The notes: generated by a model from the sequence alone, not told the origin. A stretch of DNA of 64,000 nucleotides from Micromonospora thermarum (GCF_012034245.1 NZ_JAATEO010000014.1:62001-126000); one strand, 5' to 3'; positions 28,650 to 37,027 are shown, numbered from the stretch's first letter. Program-made: numbers and translations.

Positions 28650-29687
28650 ATGAGCACTGATGTGAACGTCAAGCTGGACGCCCTGCCCGGCCTCGACCCG
28701 AACGCCATGCCGCTCCAGGTCAAGGACCTGCACGTCGAGTTCCGCACCCGCAACGGCATCGCCCACGCGGTCAACGGCGTGAGCTTCGACCTGCGGCCGG
28801 GCGAGACCCGGGCCATCCTCGGCGAGTCCGGCTGCGGCAAGAGCGTCACCGCCCAGGCGATCATGGGCATCCTGGACAGCCCGCCCGGCTTCATCACCGG
28901 TGGCGAGATCCTGTACCGCGGTGTGGACCTGCTCAAGCTGCCCGAGGCGCAGCGGCGCAAGGTCCGGGCCAACCGGATCGCCATGATCTTCCAGGACGCC
29001 CTGTCCGCGCTGAACCCGGTCTTCACCGTCGGGTTCCAGCTCGGTGAGCTGTTCCGCAAGCACCGCGGCATGTCCCGCAAGGACGGCAAGGCGCGCGCGG
29101 TCGAGCTGCTCGACCTGGTGAAGATCCCGGCGGCGAAGCAGCGGGTGAACGACTACCCGCACCAGTTCTCCGGTGGCATGCGCCAGCGCGTCATGATCGC
29201 CATGGCGCTCGCGCTCGACCCCGAGGTGCTGATCGCCGACGAGCCGACCACCGCCCTCGACGTGACCGTGCAGGCGCAGATCATGTCGCTGCTCGCCGAG
29301 CTCCAGCGCGAGCGGAACATGAGCCTGGTGCTGATCACGCACGACATGGGCGTGGTGGCCGACGTGGCCGACCGGATCTCCGTGATGTACGCCGGTCGGG
29401 TCATCGAGGAGGCGCCGGTCGACGACATCTACGCGAGCCCGGCCCACCCGTACACCAAGGGCCTGCTCGAGTCGATCCCGCGGCTGGACCTCAAGGGCCA
29501 GGAGCTCTCCGCCATCAAGGGGCTGCCGCCGGCGCTGACGAACATCCCCAAGGGATGCGCGTTCAACCCGCGGTGCCGCTACGCGCAGGACGTCTGCCGT
29601 CAGGACCCGGCGCCGCCGCTGTACCAGGTGTCGCCGGTCCGGACCGCCGCCTGCCACTTCTGGAAGGAGGTCAAGGGCGATGTCTGA
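28650..29687 (+). CDS. dppD: ABC ATPase DppD (dpp1)
   Basis: A 345-aa ATPase with Walker [14 protein letters not shown]-loop [10 protein letters not shown], signature FSGGMRQR, Walker [12 protein letters not shown] and the H-loop His in LITHDMGVV. All are intact. The C-terminal oligopeptide/dipeptide domain has the Cys-rich [14 protein letters not shown] segment, which in some members holds a 4Fe-4S cluster. It dimerises with DppF. ATG 28650 is 5 bp after the dppC stop; GTG 28641 overlapping that stop is an alternative. Confidence 0.94.
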   Translation: MSTDVNVKLDALPGLDPNAMPLQVKDLHVEFRTRNGIAHAVNGVSFDLRPGETRAILGESGCGKSVTAQAIMGILDSPPGFITGGEILYRGVDLLKLPEAQRRKVRANRIAMIFQDALSALNPVFTVGFQLGELFRKHRGMSRKDGKARAVELLDLVKIPAAKQRVNDYPHQFSGGMRQRVMIAMALALDPEVLIADEPTTALDVTVQAQIMSLLAELQRERNMSLVLITHDMGVVADVADRISVMYAGRVIEEAPVDDIYASPAHPYTKGLLESIPRLDLKGQELSAIKGLPPALTNIPKGCAFNPRCRYAQDVCRQDPAPPLYQVSPVRTAACHFWKEVKGDV

Positions 29688-30690
29688 CATCGTGCTGGAG
29701 ACCCGCGACCTGGTGAAGCACTTCCCGCTGACCCGGGGTGTCGTCTTCAAGAAGCAGATCGGCGCGGTCCGCGCGGTCGACGGGATCAACCTGCAGCTGC
29801 GCCGGGGCGAGACCCTCGGCGTCGTGGGCGAGTCCGGCTGCGGCAAGTCGACGCTGGCCCGGATGCTGGTGGGCCTGGAGACCCCGACCTCCGGTGACCT
29901 GTTCGTCCAAGGCAAGAACATGTCGAAGGTGGGCGCCGCCGAGCGGCGTCGTGGCCGGCGCAACATCCAGCTCGTCATGCAGGACCCGTACACGTCGCTC
30001 AACCCGCGGATGACCGTCGGCGACATCGTCGGTGAGCCCTTCGAGGTGCACCCCGACGTGCTGCCGAAGTCGAAGCGGCGGGCGCGGGTGCAGGAGCTGC
30101 TGGAGCTGGTCGGCCTCAACCCCGACCACATCAACCGGTACCCGCACCAGTTCTCCGGCGGCCAGCGCCAGCGCATCGGCATCGCCCGGGCGCTCGCGCT
30201 CAACCCGGAGATCATCCTCTGCGACGAGCCGGTCTCCGCCTTGGACGTGTCGATCCAGGCGCAGGTGATCAACCTGCTGGAGAAGCTCCAGAACGAGCTG
30301 GGTCTGTCGTACATCTTCATCGCCCGCGACCTGTCCGTGGTCCGGCACATCGCCGACCGGGTCGCGGTGATGTACCTCGGCAAGGTCGTCGAGATCGGCA
30401 CCGAGGACCAGATCTACGAGAACCCCACCCACCCGTACACCCAGGCGCTGCTCTCGGCGGTGCCGGTGCCGGACCCGAAGCTGCGCGGCCTGCGGGACCA
30501 GATCGTCCTCACCGGCGACGTCCCGTCGCCGGCGAACCCGCCGTCGGGCTGCCGGTTCCGGACCCGTTGCTGGAAGGCCCAGGACATCTGCGCCCAGCAG
30601 GAACCGGCCCTGGCGGTGCGGGAGAAGTCGGCGCACCCGAGCGCCTGCCACTTCGCCGAGGTCCGCGACGTGGTGCACGCGGTCGAGTAG
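29680..30690 (+). CDS. dppF: ABC ATPase DppF (dpp1) with H-loop His replaced by Arg
   Basis: A 336-aa ATPase, overlapping dppD by 8 bp. Walker [14 protein letters not shown]-loop [10 protein letters not shown], signature FSGGQRQR and Walker [12 protein letters not shown] are normal. The switch (H-loop) histidine, which reads IAHDLSVV in the dpp2 paralogue, is here IARDLSVV: codon 216 (30325-30327) is CGC, Arg. This His is normally needed for ATP hydrolysis, so the DppF site may be impaired while the DppD site stays active. The Cys-bearing C-terminal domain ([14 protein letters not shown]) is present. A sequencing error of one base cannot be excluded. Confidence 0.93.
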   Translation: MSDIVLETRDLVKHFPLTRGVVFKKQIGAVRAVDGINLQLRRGETLGVVGESGCGKSTLARMLVGLETPTSGDLFVQGKNMSKVGAAERRRGRRNIQLVMQDPYTSLNPRMTVGDIVGEPFEVHPDVLPKSKRRARVQELLELVGLNPDHINRYPHQFSGGQRQRIGIARALALNPEIILCDEPVSALDVSIQAQVINLLEKLQNELGLSYIFIARDLSVVRHIADRVAVMYLGKVVEIGTEDQIYENPTHPYTQALLSAVPVPDPKLRGLRDQIVLTGDVPSPANPPSGCRFRTRCWKAQDICAQQEPALAVREKSAHPSACHFAEVRDVVHAVE

Positions 30691-30822
30691 CCCTGCAGAC
30701 GCCGTCGCCCGACCACCCTGACCGGGCCGGCGGTGAAGGTAGTGCCTCCTCAGTGATCCGGGGCGTCGGCCGCACCACGGCCGGCGCCCCGGTCCTCGTC
30801 TCCCCCCCTCGACGAGAGAGGC

Positions 30823-31161
30823 TCAGAGCGGGCCGCGGCCGGCCCGGAGCAGCAGCAGGGCGAACTGGGTGCCGTCCGCGCCGAGCGCCGACCGGAACCG
30901 CTCCAGGATCTCCTGCTCGCGGGAGAGCACCAGGCGGGTGCCGCCGGAGGCCATCCGGGTGGCGCCGACCTGCTGGGAGAGCTGGGCCCGCTCCTGCCAG
31001 AGCTCGATCAGCGCCTGGTCGATCTCGTCGATGCGCTGGCGGATCTCCGCGATCCGGGCCGCCGCCATCGGCTCCTGGGTGCCGGTGCGGGGATCGACGG
31101 ATCCGCCGGCCCCGCCCGCTTCGGCCCGGCTCCCGTTCTGCTCCGCCACGTCTGTCATCAT
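30823..31161 (-). CDS. chorismate mutase, Rv0948c type
   Basis: A 112-aa AroQ-fold chorismate mutase that converts chorismate to prephenate for Phe and Tyr synthesis. It matches the mycobacterial intracellular enzyme (Rv0948c): RIDEIDQALIELWQERAQLS, then GATRMASGGTRLVLSREQEI and a C-terminal LLLLRAGRGPL. The catalytic Arg that replaces the Lys of E. coli enzymes is present. In Mycobacterium this class is weak alone and is activated by binding DAHP synthase through the C-terminus; the same is inferred here. GGAGGG precedes the start by 7 nt. The upstream region holds a Phe/Tyr leader peptide and terminator. pcrA is divergent, as in Mycobacterium (Rv0948c-Rv0949). Confidence 0.93.
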   Translation of the reverse strand: MMTDVAEQNGSRAEAGGAGGSVDPRTGTQEPMAAARIAEIRQRIDEIDQALIELWQERAQLSQQVGATRMASGGTRLVLSREQEILERFRSALGADGTQFALLLLRAGRGPL

Positions 31162-31209
31162 CGCCGTACCCTCCGGATGTCGGGCCCGGTGCCCGGATCC
31201 CGGGACGGA

Positions 31210-31240
31210 AAAGCCCCGGGCTCTCGGAGCCCGGGGCTTT
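31210..31240 (-). terminator. attenuator terminator upstream of chorismate mutase
   Basis: On the minus strand, AAAGCCCCGGGCTC and its complement form a perfect 14-bp stem with a 3-nt loop, and the 3' arm runs into TTTT. It lies 49 bp before the chorismate mutase start, where no upstream gene ends except the short leader frame. It can therefore only act as a leader terminator for that gene. Confidence 0.85.
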
Positions 31241-31295
31241 CGTAGGTCTGGTTGATCAGGCGCGACCTACGGCTGCCGGACTCCCGGAGCCGTAG
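31241..31295 (-). promoter_or_regulatory. alternative pairing segments of a Phe/Tyr attenuator
   Basis: In transcript order, segment 1 is CTACGGCT (31295-31288), overlapping the last Tyr codon of the leader frame. Segment 2 is AGCCGTAG running into GTC (31274-31264). Segment 3 is GACCTACG (31248-31241), directly before the terminator. Segments 1 and 2 pair over 8 bp. Alternatively 2 and 3 pair over 8 bp (CGTAGGTC with GACCTACG), with 3 more G-C pairs that reach into the terminator's left arm (GGC with GCC). A ribosome stalled on the Phe/Tyr codons would cover segment 1, free segment 2 to hold segment 3, and block the terminator. Confidence 0.7.
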
Positions 31296-31321
31296 TAAAA
31301 GTAGAAGCGCTGACCGAACAC
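31256..31321 (-). CDS. Phe/Tyr-rich leader peptide of chorismate mutase
   Basis: A 21-codon frame from GTG to TGA. It opens MFGQRFYFYYGSG and ends VGRA; codons 6-10 are Phe-Tyr-Phe-Tyr-Tyr. No Shine-Dalgarno sequence precedes the GTG, but CATACT ends 7 nt upstream, so the mRNA is probably leaderless. The stop lies between pairing segments 2 and 3, and the terminator hairpin follows 15 nt later. The content and position match amino-acid attenuation leaders such as pheL and trpL. Its likely role is to sense charged tRNA-Phe and tRNA-Tyr, not to make a stable product. Confidence 0.75.
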   Translation of the reverse strand: MFGQRFYFYYGSGSPAAVGRA

Positions 31322-31328
31322 GCCGTCG

Positions 31329-31358
31329 AGTATGCCGTGGGCGCTGCGGCCGGCGCAA
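31329..31358 (-). promoter_or_regulatory. promoter of the chorismate mutase leader
   Basis: On the minus strand, TTGCGC (31358-31353), an 18-nt spacer and CATACT (31334-31329) form a fair -35/-10 pair. CATACT ends 7 nt before the GTG of the leader peptide. A TTGACA further upstream (31372-31367) is too far from CATACT to pair with it. Confidence 0.45.
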
Positions 31359-31372
31359 GGAAAGCTGTCAAC

Positions 31373-31416
31373 AAGGGGCCCTTCCACGACCGGATGCGTG
31401 GCGAAGGGGCCCTTCC
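31373..31416. repeat. repeat element with two AAGGGGCCCTTCC copies
   Basis: AAGGGGCCCTTCC occurs at 31373-31385 and 31404-31416. Because its core is self-complementary, the pair can form a hairpin closed by CCACG and CGTGG. The same core recurs in the hairpin at 53958-54013. It lies between the divergent chorismate mutase leader and pcrA. Confidence 0.6.
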
Positions 31417-31475
31417 TTACACCCCAGGCGTGCGTGGCGGGTTTCGTCGGGGCGGCGGCATAGACTCGCCGTGCG

Positions 31476-33869
31476 ATGCATCCTCTCTTCGACATCCCCG
31501 TGTCCCCGCCCGCGCCCGCGCCTGCCCCGCCGCGCCGGTCCGCCGCTGTGCGCCTCGACCCGCAGCAGCTCCTCGACGGGCTGAACGGCCCCCAGCGGGA
31601 CGCGGTCGCCCACGCCGGGTCGCCGCTGCTCATCGTGGCCGGCGCCGGCTCGGGCAAGACCCGGGTGCTGACCCACCGGATCGCGTACCTGCTGGCGGCG
31701 CGGGACGTGCACCCCGGCCAGATCATCGCGATCACCTTCACCAACAAGGCCGCCGGCGAGATGAAGGACCGGGTGGCCGCGCTGGTGGGCCCGCGCGCCC
31801 GGCTGATGTGGGTGTCGACGTTCCATTCCGCCTGCGTCCGCATCCTGCGGGCCGAGCACGAGCACGCCGGCCTCAAGTCCACGTTCTCGATCTACGACGC
31901 GGACGACTCCCGCCGGCTGATGCAGCTCGTCGCCCGCGAGCTGGATCTCGACCCGAAGCGCTACCCGGCACGCGGCCTGGCGGCCCAGGTGTCCAACCTG
32001 AAGAACGAGCTGGTCGACCCGGAGGCGTTCGCCGCCCGGGCCAAGGGCCCCAACGAGCGGGCGCTCGCCGAGGCGTACACGCTCTACCAGCGGCGGCTGC
32101 GGGAGGCGCACGCGCTCGACTTCGACGATCTGATCATGACGACGGTGCACCTGCTCCAGTCGCACCCGCACGTCGCGGAGACCTACCGCCGCCGGTTCCG
32201 GCACGTGCTGGTCGACGAGTACCAGGACACCAACCACGCCCAGTACGTGCTGATCAAGGAGCTGGTCTCCGGCACCGAGGGGCTCGACCCGGCCGAGCTG
32301 TGCGTGGTGGGCGACGCCGACCAGTCGATCTACGCGTTCCGGGGCGCGACGATCCGCAACATCCTGGAGTTCGAGCGCGACTTCAGCGACGCCCGGACGA
32401 TCCTGCTGGAGCAGAACTACCGCTCCACCCAGACCATCCTCAACGCGGCCAACGCCGTGATCGACCGCAACACCTCCCGCAAGCCGAAGCGGTTGTGGAG
32501 CGACGCCGGGTCCGGTGACCCGATCGTGGGCTACGTCGCCGACACCGAGCACGCCGAGGCGGACTGGGTGGCCCGGGAGATCGACCGGCTCGTCGACGAC
32601 GGGGGCACCCGCCCGGGGGACGTGGCGGTGTTCTACCGCACCAACGCCCAGTCCCGCGTCTTCGAGGAGGTGTTCATCCGCGTCGGCCTGCCGTACAAGG
32701 TGGTCGGCGGGGTGCGCTTCTACGAGCGCAAGGAGGTCCGCGACGCCCTGGCGTACCTGCGTGCGGTGGTCAACGACGACGACACGGTCAGCCTCCGCCG
32801 GATCCTGAACACGCCGCGCCGGGGCATCGGGGAGCGGGCCGAGGCGTGCGTCGAGGCGCTCTCCGGCCGGGACCGGATCTCCTTCGGCGCGGCCCTGCGC
32901 CGGGCCAAGGACGCGCCGGGCATCTCCACCCGGGCCGCCAACGGCATCGCCGAGTTCGTCGCGCTGCTCGACGGCGCCCGGGAGCTGGCCGAGACGGGGA
33001 CGCCCGAGGAGGTGCTGGAGGCGCTGCTGACCCGCTCGGGCTACCTGACCGAGCTGGAGGAGAGCCTCGACCCGCAGGACGCCGGCCGGGTCGACAACCT
33101 CCAGGAGCTGGTCAGCGTCGCCCGGGAGTACACGGAGCGCGTCGAGGCGCTCGGCGCCGAGGGGGAGCGGGCCACGGTCGCCGGCTTCCTGGAGCAGGTC
33201 GCGCTGGTCGCCGACGCCGACCAGGTCCCCAGCGACGACCCCGAGCACCAGGGCGTGGTCACCCTCATGACGCTGCACACCGCCAAGGGCCTGGAGTTCC
33301 CGGTGGTGTTCCTGACCGGCCTGGAGGACGGCGTCTTCCCCCACCTGCGCGCGCTCGGCGACACGCGGGAGCTGGAGGAGGAGCGGCGCCTCGCGTACGT
33401 GGGCATCACCCGGGCCCGCCAGCGCCTCTACCTGTCCCGGGCGGTGACCCGCTCGGCGTGGGGGCAGCCGGCCTACAATCCGCCGTCCCGGTTCCTGGAG
33501 GAGCTTCCCACGGAGCTGGTGCGCTGGGAGCGCACCGAGGGCTCGTACACGTCGTGGGCCGGCGGTGGCGGGGGCGTGGGCGGCCGCGCGGACCGACCGG
33601 ACCGCGGCCGTGGCGGCTTCACCGGGGGTACGCCGAAGGCGGCGCAGCTCGCGCGGCGCCTCGGCGTGGACGGCAGCCGGCTGGCCACGGCCAGCGAGCT
33701 GCCCCAGGCGCCCAAGGTGGCGGTCGGGGACCGGGTCAACCACCAGCGGTACGGGCTGGGCCGGGTGCTCGCCGTGGAGGGGCACGGTCCGGGGGCGCGG
33801 GCGCAGATCGACTTCGGCGACCAGACGATGTGGCTGGTCCTGCGGCACGCCCCGATCGACAAGCTCTGA
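31476..33869 (+). CDS. pcrA: ATP-dependent DNA helicase PcrA/UvrD
   Basis: A 797-aa superfamily 1A 3'-to-5' helicase for nucleotide excision repair and fork upkeep. Motif Q/I reads LNGPQRDAVAH then GAGSGKTRVLTHR. Motif II is VDEYQDTN, motif III GDADQSIYAFRGA, motif IV LEQNYRSTQTILNAAN, motif V MTLHTAKGLEFPVVF and motif VI AYVGITRARQRLYL. A Gly-rich linker leads to a C-terminal Tudor-like domain (VGDRVNHQRYGLGRVLAVEG) that contacts RNA polymerase in relatives. TAGACT at 31461-31466 ends 9 nt before the ATG, so the 5' leader is only a few nucleotides. In Mycobacterium the ortholog is UvrD1 (Rv0949). Confidence 0.97.
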   Translation: MHPLFDIPVSPPAPAPAPPRRSAAVRLDPQQLLDGLNGPQRDAVAHAGSPLLIVAGAGSGKTRVLTHRIAYLLAARDVHPGQIIAITFTNKAAGEMKDRVAALVGPRARLMWVSTFHSACVRILRAEHEHAGLKSTFSIYDADDSRRLMQLVARELDLDPKRYPARGLAAQVSNLKNELVDPEAFAARAKGPNERALAEAYTLYQRRLREAHALDFDDLIMTTVHLLQSHPHVAETYRRRFRHVLVDEYQDTNHAQYVLIKELVSGTEGLDPAELCVVGDADQSIYAFRGATIRNILEFERDFSDARTILLEQNYRSTQTILNAANAVIDRNTSRKPKRLWSDAGSGDPIVGYVADTEHAEADWVAREIDRLVDDGGTRPGDVAVFYRTNAQSRVFEEVFIRVGLPYKVVGGVRFYERKEVRDALAYLRAVVNDDDTVSLRRILNTPRRGIGERAEACVEALSGRDRISFGAALRRAKDAPGISTRAANGIAEFVALLDGARELAETGTPEEVLEALLTRSGYLTELEESLDPQDAGRVDNLQELVSVAREYTERVEALGAEGERATVAGFLEQVALVADADQVPSDDPEHQGVVTLMTLHTAKGLEFPVVFLTGLEDGVFPHLRALGDTRELEEERRLAYVGITRARQRLYLSRAVTRSAWGQPAYNPPSRFLEELPTELVRWERTEGSYTSWAGGGGGVGGRADRPDRGRGGFTGGTPKAAQLARRLGVDGSRLATASELPQAPKVAVGDRVNHQRYGLGRVLAVEGHGPGARAQIDFGDQTMWLVLRHAPIDKL

Positions 33870-34016
33870 GTCGGTCGGGGCCGGTCCGGGAGGCCGGGGC
33901 CGCAGGTACGAGGTCGCCCAGGCGGTCCCGCCACGAGCGCCCCGGGCCGGGCCGGCAACGCCGCGGGGCCCGGTCCGGCTGAGCGCCGGGCCGGGCCCCT
34001 CCTCGTGCCGTGGCCG

Positions 34017-34775
34017 TCAGCAGGCCACGTCGATGCCCCGGGCGCGCAGGAACGGCGCCGGGTCGATCTGGTTCCACATCTGGCCCTTGTGCACCTCGAA
34101 GTGCAGGTGCGGACCGGTGGAGTCGCCGGTGGAGCCCTCCAGGCCGATGGTCTCCCCGGCGCCGACCGTGTCGCCGACGTTCACCTTCGCGGTGCTGAGG
34201 TGGGCGTAGTGGGTGAGGTAGCCGTTGCCGTGGTTGACCACGACGGAGATGCCGTAGCCGTCGCCGGCGTCGCCGGCCTTCTCCACGGTGCCGCGGTACA
34301 CGGCGCGGACCGGCGTGCCGGCCGGCATGGCGAAGTCGATGCCGGCGTGGAGGACTCCCCAGCGGGGGCCGTAGCAGGAGGTGATCTCCGCGCCCTTCAT
34401 GGGGATCACCCACGTCGGCTTCGGCTTGGTGGTCCTCGTCGGCGTCGGCTTCGCCGTCACCTTCGGCTTGGCGGTGGCCTTCGGGGAGGGGCTGGTGGAC
34501 GGGCCGGGGGTCGGGCTCGCCCGGGTGGGGCTGGCCGACTCGCGGGTGGAGCGGTCGGCCCGGGCGGCGGCGTCGGCGCGGGCCTGCGCGTCGATCGCGG
34601 CGGCGGCCGGCACGGTGGCGTCGTCGTTGCCGGTGGCGGCGACCGCGACGCCCCCGAGGCCGAGCCCGGCCACCGCGGCCGCCGTGGTCACCAGCACGCG
34701 GGTACGGGTGCTGGCCCGCCTGCGATGCCGGGCGGGGGCGATGTTCTCGGTCGGGTTGAAGCTGTCGTCCTGCAC
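34017..34775 (-). CDS. M23 family (LytM-type) peptidoglycan endopeptidase, copy 1
   Basis: A 252-aa exported peptidase. A cytosolic basic N-terminus and one hydrophobic segment (residues ~27-47) form a signal anchor or signal peptide. An Ala/Arg coiled region and a Thr/Pro/Lys-rich linker follow. The M23 domain has His and Asp in LHAGIDFAMP and the HLHFEVH motif. These enzymes cut peptide cross-links in the cell wall. GTG 34775 follows GAAGGTCCGTA. A paralogue lies upstream on the same strand, but a terminator separates them. The position near pcrA and sucC mirrors Rv0950c. Confidence 0.9.
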   Translation of the reverse strand: MQDDSFNPTENIAPARHRRRASTRTRVLVTTAAAVAGLGLGGVAVAATGNDDATVPAAAAIDAQARADAAARADRSTRESASPTRASPTPGPSTSPSPKATAKPKVTAKPTPTRTTKPKPTWVIPMKGAEITSCYGPRWGVLHAGIDFAMPAGTPVRAVYRGTVEKAGDAGDGYGISVVVNHGNGYLTHYAHLSTAKVNVGDTVGAGETIGLEGSTGDSTGPHLHFEVHKGQMWNQIDPAPFLRARGIDVAC

Positions 34776-35002
34776 TACGGACCTTCACTGATCGAGGGAC
34801 ACGTGACCTCGAAATACTGGTGTCGGTCCAGATCAGGCCGGGTAAGGGGATCGGGGGAGTTGCGGTCGGGTCCGATGTAGTCGGCGACCCTATGTCCGTC
34901 GACGTCCGGAATGCCGGCAAAAGTGATCATGGCCGGCCGTGCCCTTGGTCACATCACGCCACGTGACCGGAGACACTTTCAGGTCGGGACGCCCAAGGAA
35001 AA

Positions 35003-35030
35003 ACCGCCCGGATCGAGCGATCCGGGCGGT
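35003..35030 (-). terminator. terminator of the second M23 peptidase gene
   Basis: On the minus strand, ACCGCCCGGATCG and its complement form a 13-bp stem with a very small loop, followed by TTTTT. It lies 20 bp past the stop of the 35050-35757 gene. Confidence 0.85.
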
Positions 35031-35049
35031 CATCGGGCGTGACGCAGCG

Positions 35050-35757
35050 TCAGGACGCGGCCACCTCGTTGTAGATTGCCTCCACCTGGAGCTTGATGTC
35101 CACTCCGCGCTCCTTGAGCCAGGGCACCGGGTCGAGCGGCTCGCCCTTGACATGGATCTCCAGATGCAGGTGGGAGCCGTAGGAGTGGCCGGTGTTGCCG
35201 ACCAGGCCGAGCTGGTCGCCCGCCTTGACCTGCTGGCCCTCCTTGACCGTCACCGCGGAGGAGTGGCCGTAGATGGCCTCGCTGCCGTCGGCGTGGCGGA
35301 CGATCACCGTGTAGCCGTACCCGCCGAACCAGCCGGCCTTCTCGACCGTGCCGTCGTGGATGGCGACGTAGGGGGTGCCCTCGGGGGCGACCAGGTCGAC
35401 GCCGGTGTGCAGCTTGCCCCAGCGCACCCCGTACGGGGAGTTGAAGTCGTAACCCTGGAGGGGGAGCAGCCAGACCTCGGGCTCGGCCTCGGCGCCGCCG
35501 CGGGTGGAGCGGTCGGCCCGGGCGGCGGCGTCGGCGCGGTCGGCGGCGTCCTGGCTCAGCGTGGACGCGGCCTTCAGCTCGTCGAGGACCGACGGGCTGA
35601 CGCTCTTGGCGTCCGGCAGGGCGCCCGCGAGGAGCGCGACTCCGCCGGCACCGACGAAAGCGGTGGTGACGACTGCGGCGTAGCGGCTCCGCGGCGGGGT
35701 GGGTACGCGGCGGCGACCGCGATATCGATCGGGCTCAGACGACAGGCGCTGGCGCAC
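35050..35757 (-). CDS. M23 family (LytM-type) peptidoglycan endopeptidase, copy 2
   Basis: A 235-aa paralogue of the peptidase at 34017. The basic N-terminus and a hydrophobic export segment (residues ~27-45) are followed by an Ala/Asp/Arg-rich coiled region ending ARADRSTRGG, almost the same as in the other copy. The M23 domain has LHTGVDLVAPEGTP and HLHLEIH. The Pro/Thr linker of copy 1 is missing. GTG 35757 follows GGAGGGTGTGC; the longer in-frame start at 35880 lacks a ribosome site. It likely cuts wall peptides outside the membrane. Confidence 0.9.
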   Translation of the reverse strand: MRQRLSSEPDRYRGRRRVPTPPRSRYAAVVTTAFVGAGGVALLAGALPDAKSVSPSVLDELKAASTLSQDAADRADAAARADRSTRGGAEAEPEVWLLPLQGYDFNSPYGVRWGKLHTGVDLVAPEGTPYVAIHDGTVEKAGWFGGYGYTVIVRHADGSEAIYGHSSAVTVKEGQQVKAGDQLGLVGNTGHSYGSHLHLEIHVKGEPLDPVPWLKERGVDIKLQVEAIYNEVAAS

Positions 35758-36178
35758 GCACACCCTCCGTTGTCGGGGTACCGAAGCGGCCCGGGGCGTT
35801 CGTGAAGCTCTGCTGAACCTCCGCTGACCGCGTCGCCACCCGTCCATGGACCTGATGACAACCGTGGACACGTTAGCCAACCGCCACGCCCGTCACAAGC
35901 CGCATCGCCGAATTGGTGTTGCGATCTGTCCGATTGCGTCCCTGATTGTGGCACCTCGTGACCCGGTGAACGTGCCCCGATACCGACCGTTCGTCGCGCA
36001 CCGTGACCGATCGGCGGAGTCGTCCCGCTTGACGACCGAGGCCCTGTCTGTCACTGCCCGGCCACGCACCGGTGTCCGTCGTCCGCCCGATGTGATGCGG
36101 CCCGGATTTCCGGGCCCGGCCCGGTCGGGTTACCGTTCGTTCAGGTAAAGCCGCGGAGCCGGTGAAAGGGATGCGCAG
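35758..36178. other. 421-bp gene-free region between an M23 gene and icmB-like gene
   Basis: Divergent promoter space with lower G+C than the genes. I see no convincing coding sequence, no strong hairpin and no match to the c-di-AMP riboswitch often found ahead of wall hydrolases. The icmB-like gene has a GTGAAAGGG site near 36161. Confidence 0.5.
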
Positions 36179-36583
36179 ATGAGCTCTCGTGTTCGGGTCG
36201 TCGTCGCCAAGCCGGGCCTGGACGGCCACGACCGTGGCGCCAAGGTCGTCGCGCGTGCCCTTCGGGACGCCGGTATGGAGGTCATCTACACCGGGCTGCA
36301 CCAGACCCCCGAGCAGATCGTCGAGACCGCGATCCAGGAGGACGCCGACGCCGTCGGGCTCTCCGTTCTCTCCGGGGCCCACATGACGCTCTTCCGTCGG
36401 GTGCTGGAGCTGCTCGGCGAGCGGGACGCGCGGGACATCGTCGTGTTCGGCGGCGGCATCATCCCGGACGCCGACATCCCGGAGCTGGAGAAGCTCGGAG
36501 TCGCCAAGATCTTCACGCCGGGGGCGACCACCCAGTCGATCGTGGAGTGGGTCCGGCAGAACGTGGCGCAGCCCGTCAGCTGA
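36179..36583 (+). CDS. icmB: cobalamin-binding acyl-CoA mutase small subunit (IcmB-like)
   Basis: A 134-aa stand-alone B12-binding domain. The Asp15-X-His17-X2-Gly20 motif (LDGHDRG) supplies the His that ligates cobalt. [15 protein letters not shown] and the [18 protein letters not shown] block fit the methylmalonyl/isobutyryl-CoA mutase family. Small separate subunits of this size pair with a large catalytic chain, as IcmB does with IcmA in Streptomyces. The large subunit is not in this window. The gene stands alone, with a terminator 64 bp past its stop, and sits ahead of sucC as in Streptomyces. The link to succinyl-CoA metabolism is inferred. Confidence 0.85.
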   Translation: MSSRVRVVVAKPGLDGHDRGAKVVARALRDAGMEVIYTGLHQTPEQIVETAIQEDADAVGLSVLSGAHMTLFRRVLELLGERDARDIVVFGGGIIPDADIPELEKLGVAKIFTPGATTQSIVEWVRQNVAQPVS

Positions 36584-36646
36584 GGCGCATCGACTCCGCG
36601 CCGGGCCGGCGGAGACCGTCGGCCCGCGGCCGTACCCGGACAGGGG

Positions 36647-36683
36647 GAGGGGCCGGACGCACCCCTCACACGTCCGGCCCCTC
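36647..36683 (+). terminator. icmB-like gene terminator
   Basis: A perfect 13-bp stem (GAGGGGCCGGACG and its complement) with an 11-nt loop, followed by TAT, lies 64 bp past the stop. Confidence 0.7.
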
Positions 36684-37027
36684 TATGCACGATGCCCCGC
36701 CGCCACCCCTCGACCGACAGGGCATCGGCCGTCTCCCGTCGTCGCGCCGAACCAGCGCTCCGACACCTGACTCAACGACGCCCCTCCGGAGGGGTTACGC
36801 ACCCCCGACAACATCGCCCAGAAGGCTGACGCGGGGGTGACCGGCGGGTTGCGGCGGGGCGGTTGTGCATTACCGCACACCGCGCACCCGCTCGGTTGCC
36901 AGCGGTGTCGACCTCGCTAGGCTGCGCCCAATGGCCTGCTTCAACTGATGACAGGCGTCAAACTGTTTTCCATATCGCTGGTGGCGGCGCGACGGCGCGC
37001 CGCGGAGACGGGACGGGACGCGCAATC
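36684..37027 (+). promoter_or_regulatory. sucC upstream region with promoter
   Basis: No gene is present. TTGCCA (36896-36901), a 16-nt spacer and TAGGCT (36918-36923) form a good -35/-10 pair, giving a leader of about 98 nt before the sucC GTG. CTCCGGAGGGG palindromic sequence near 36784 and a G-rich stretch precede it. Confidence 0.55.

Noticed and set aside
31367..31372. TTGACA as the -35 box of the chorismate mutase leader promoter
   Set aside because: It lies 32 nt upstream of CATACT, too far for one promoter; TTGCGC at 18 nt spacing fits better.
35758..36178. c-di-AMP (ydaO) riboswitch ahead of the M23 peptidase
   Set aside because: A GGCTAACG piece resembles the end of the motif, but the other conserved blocks are absent.
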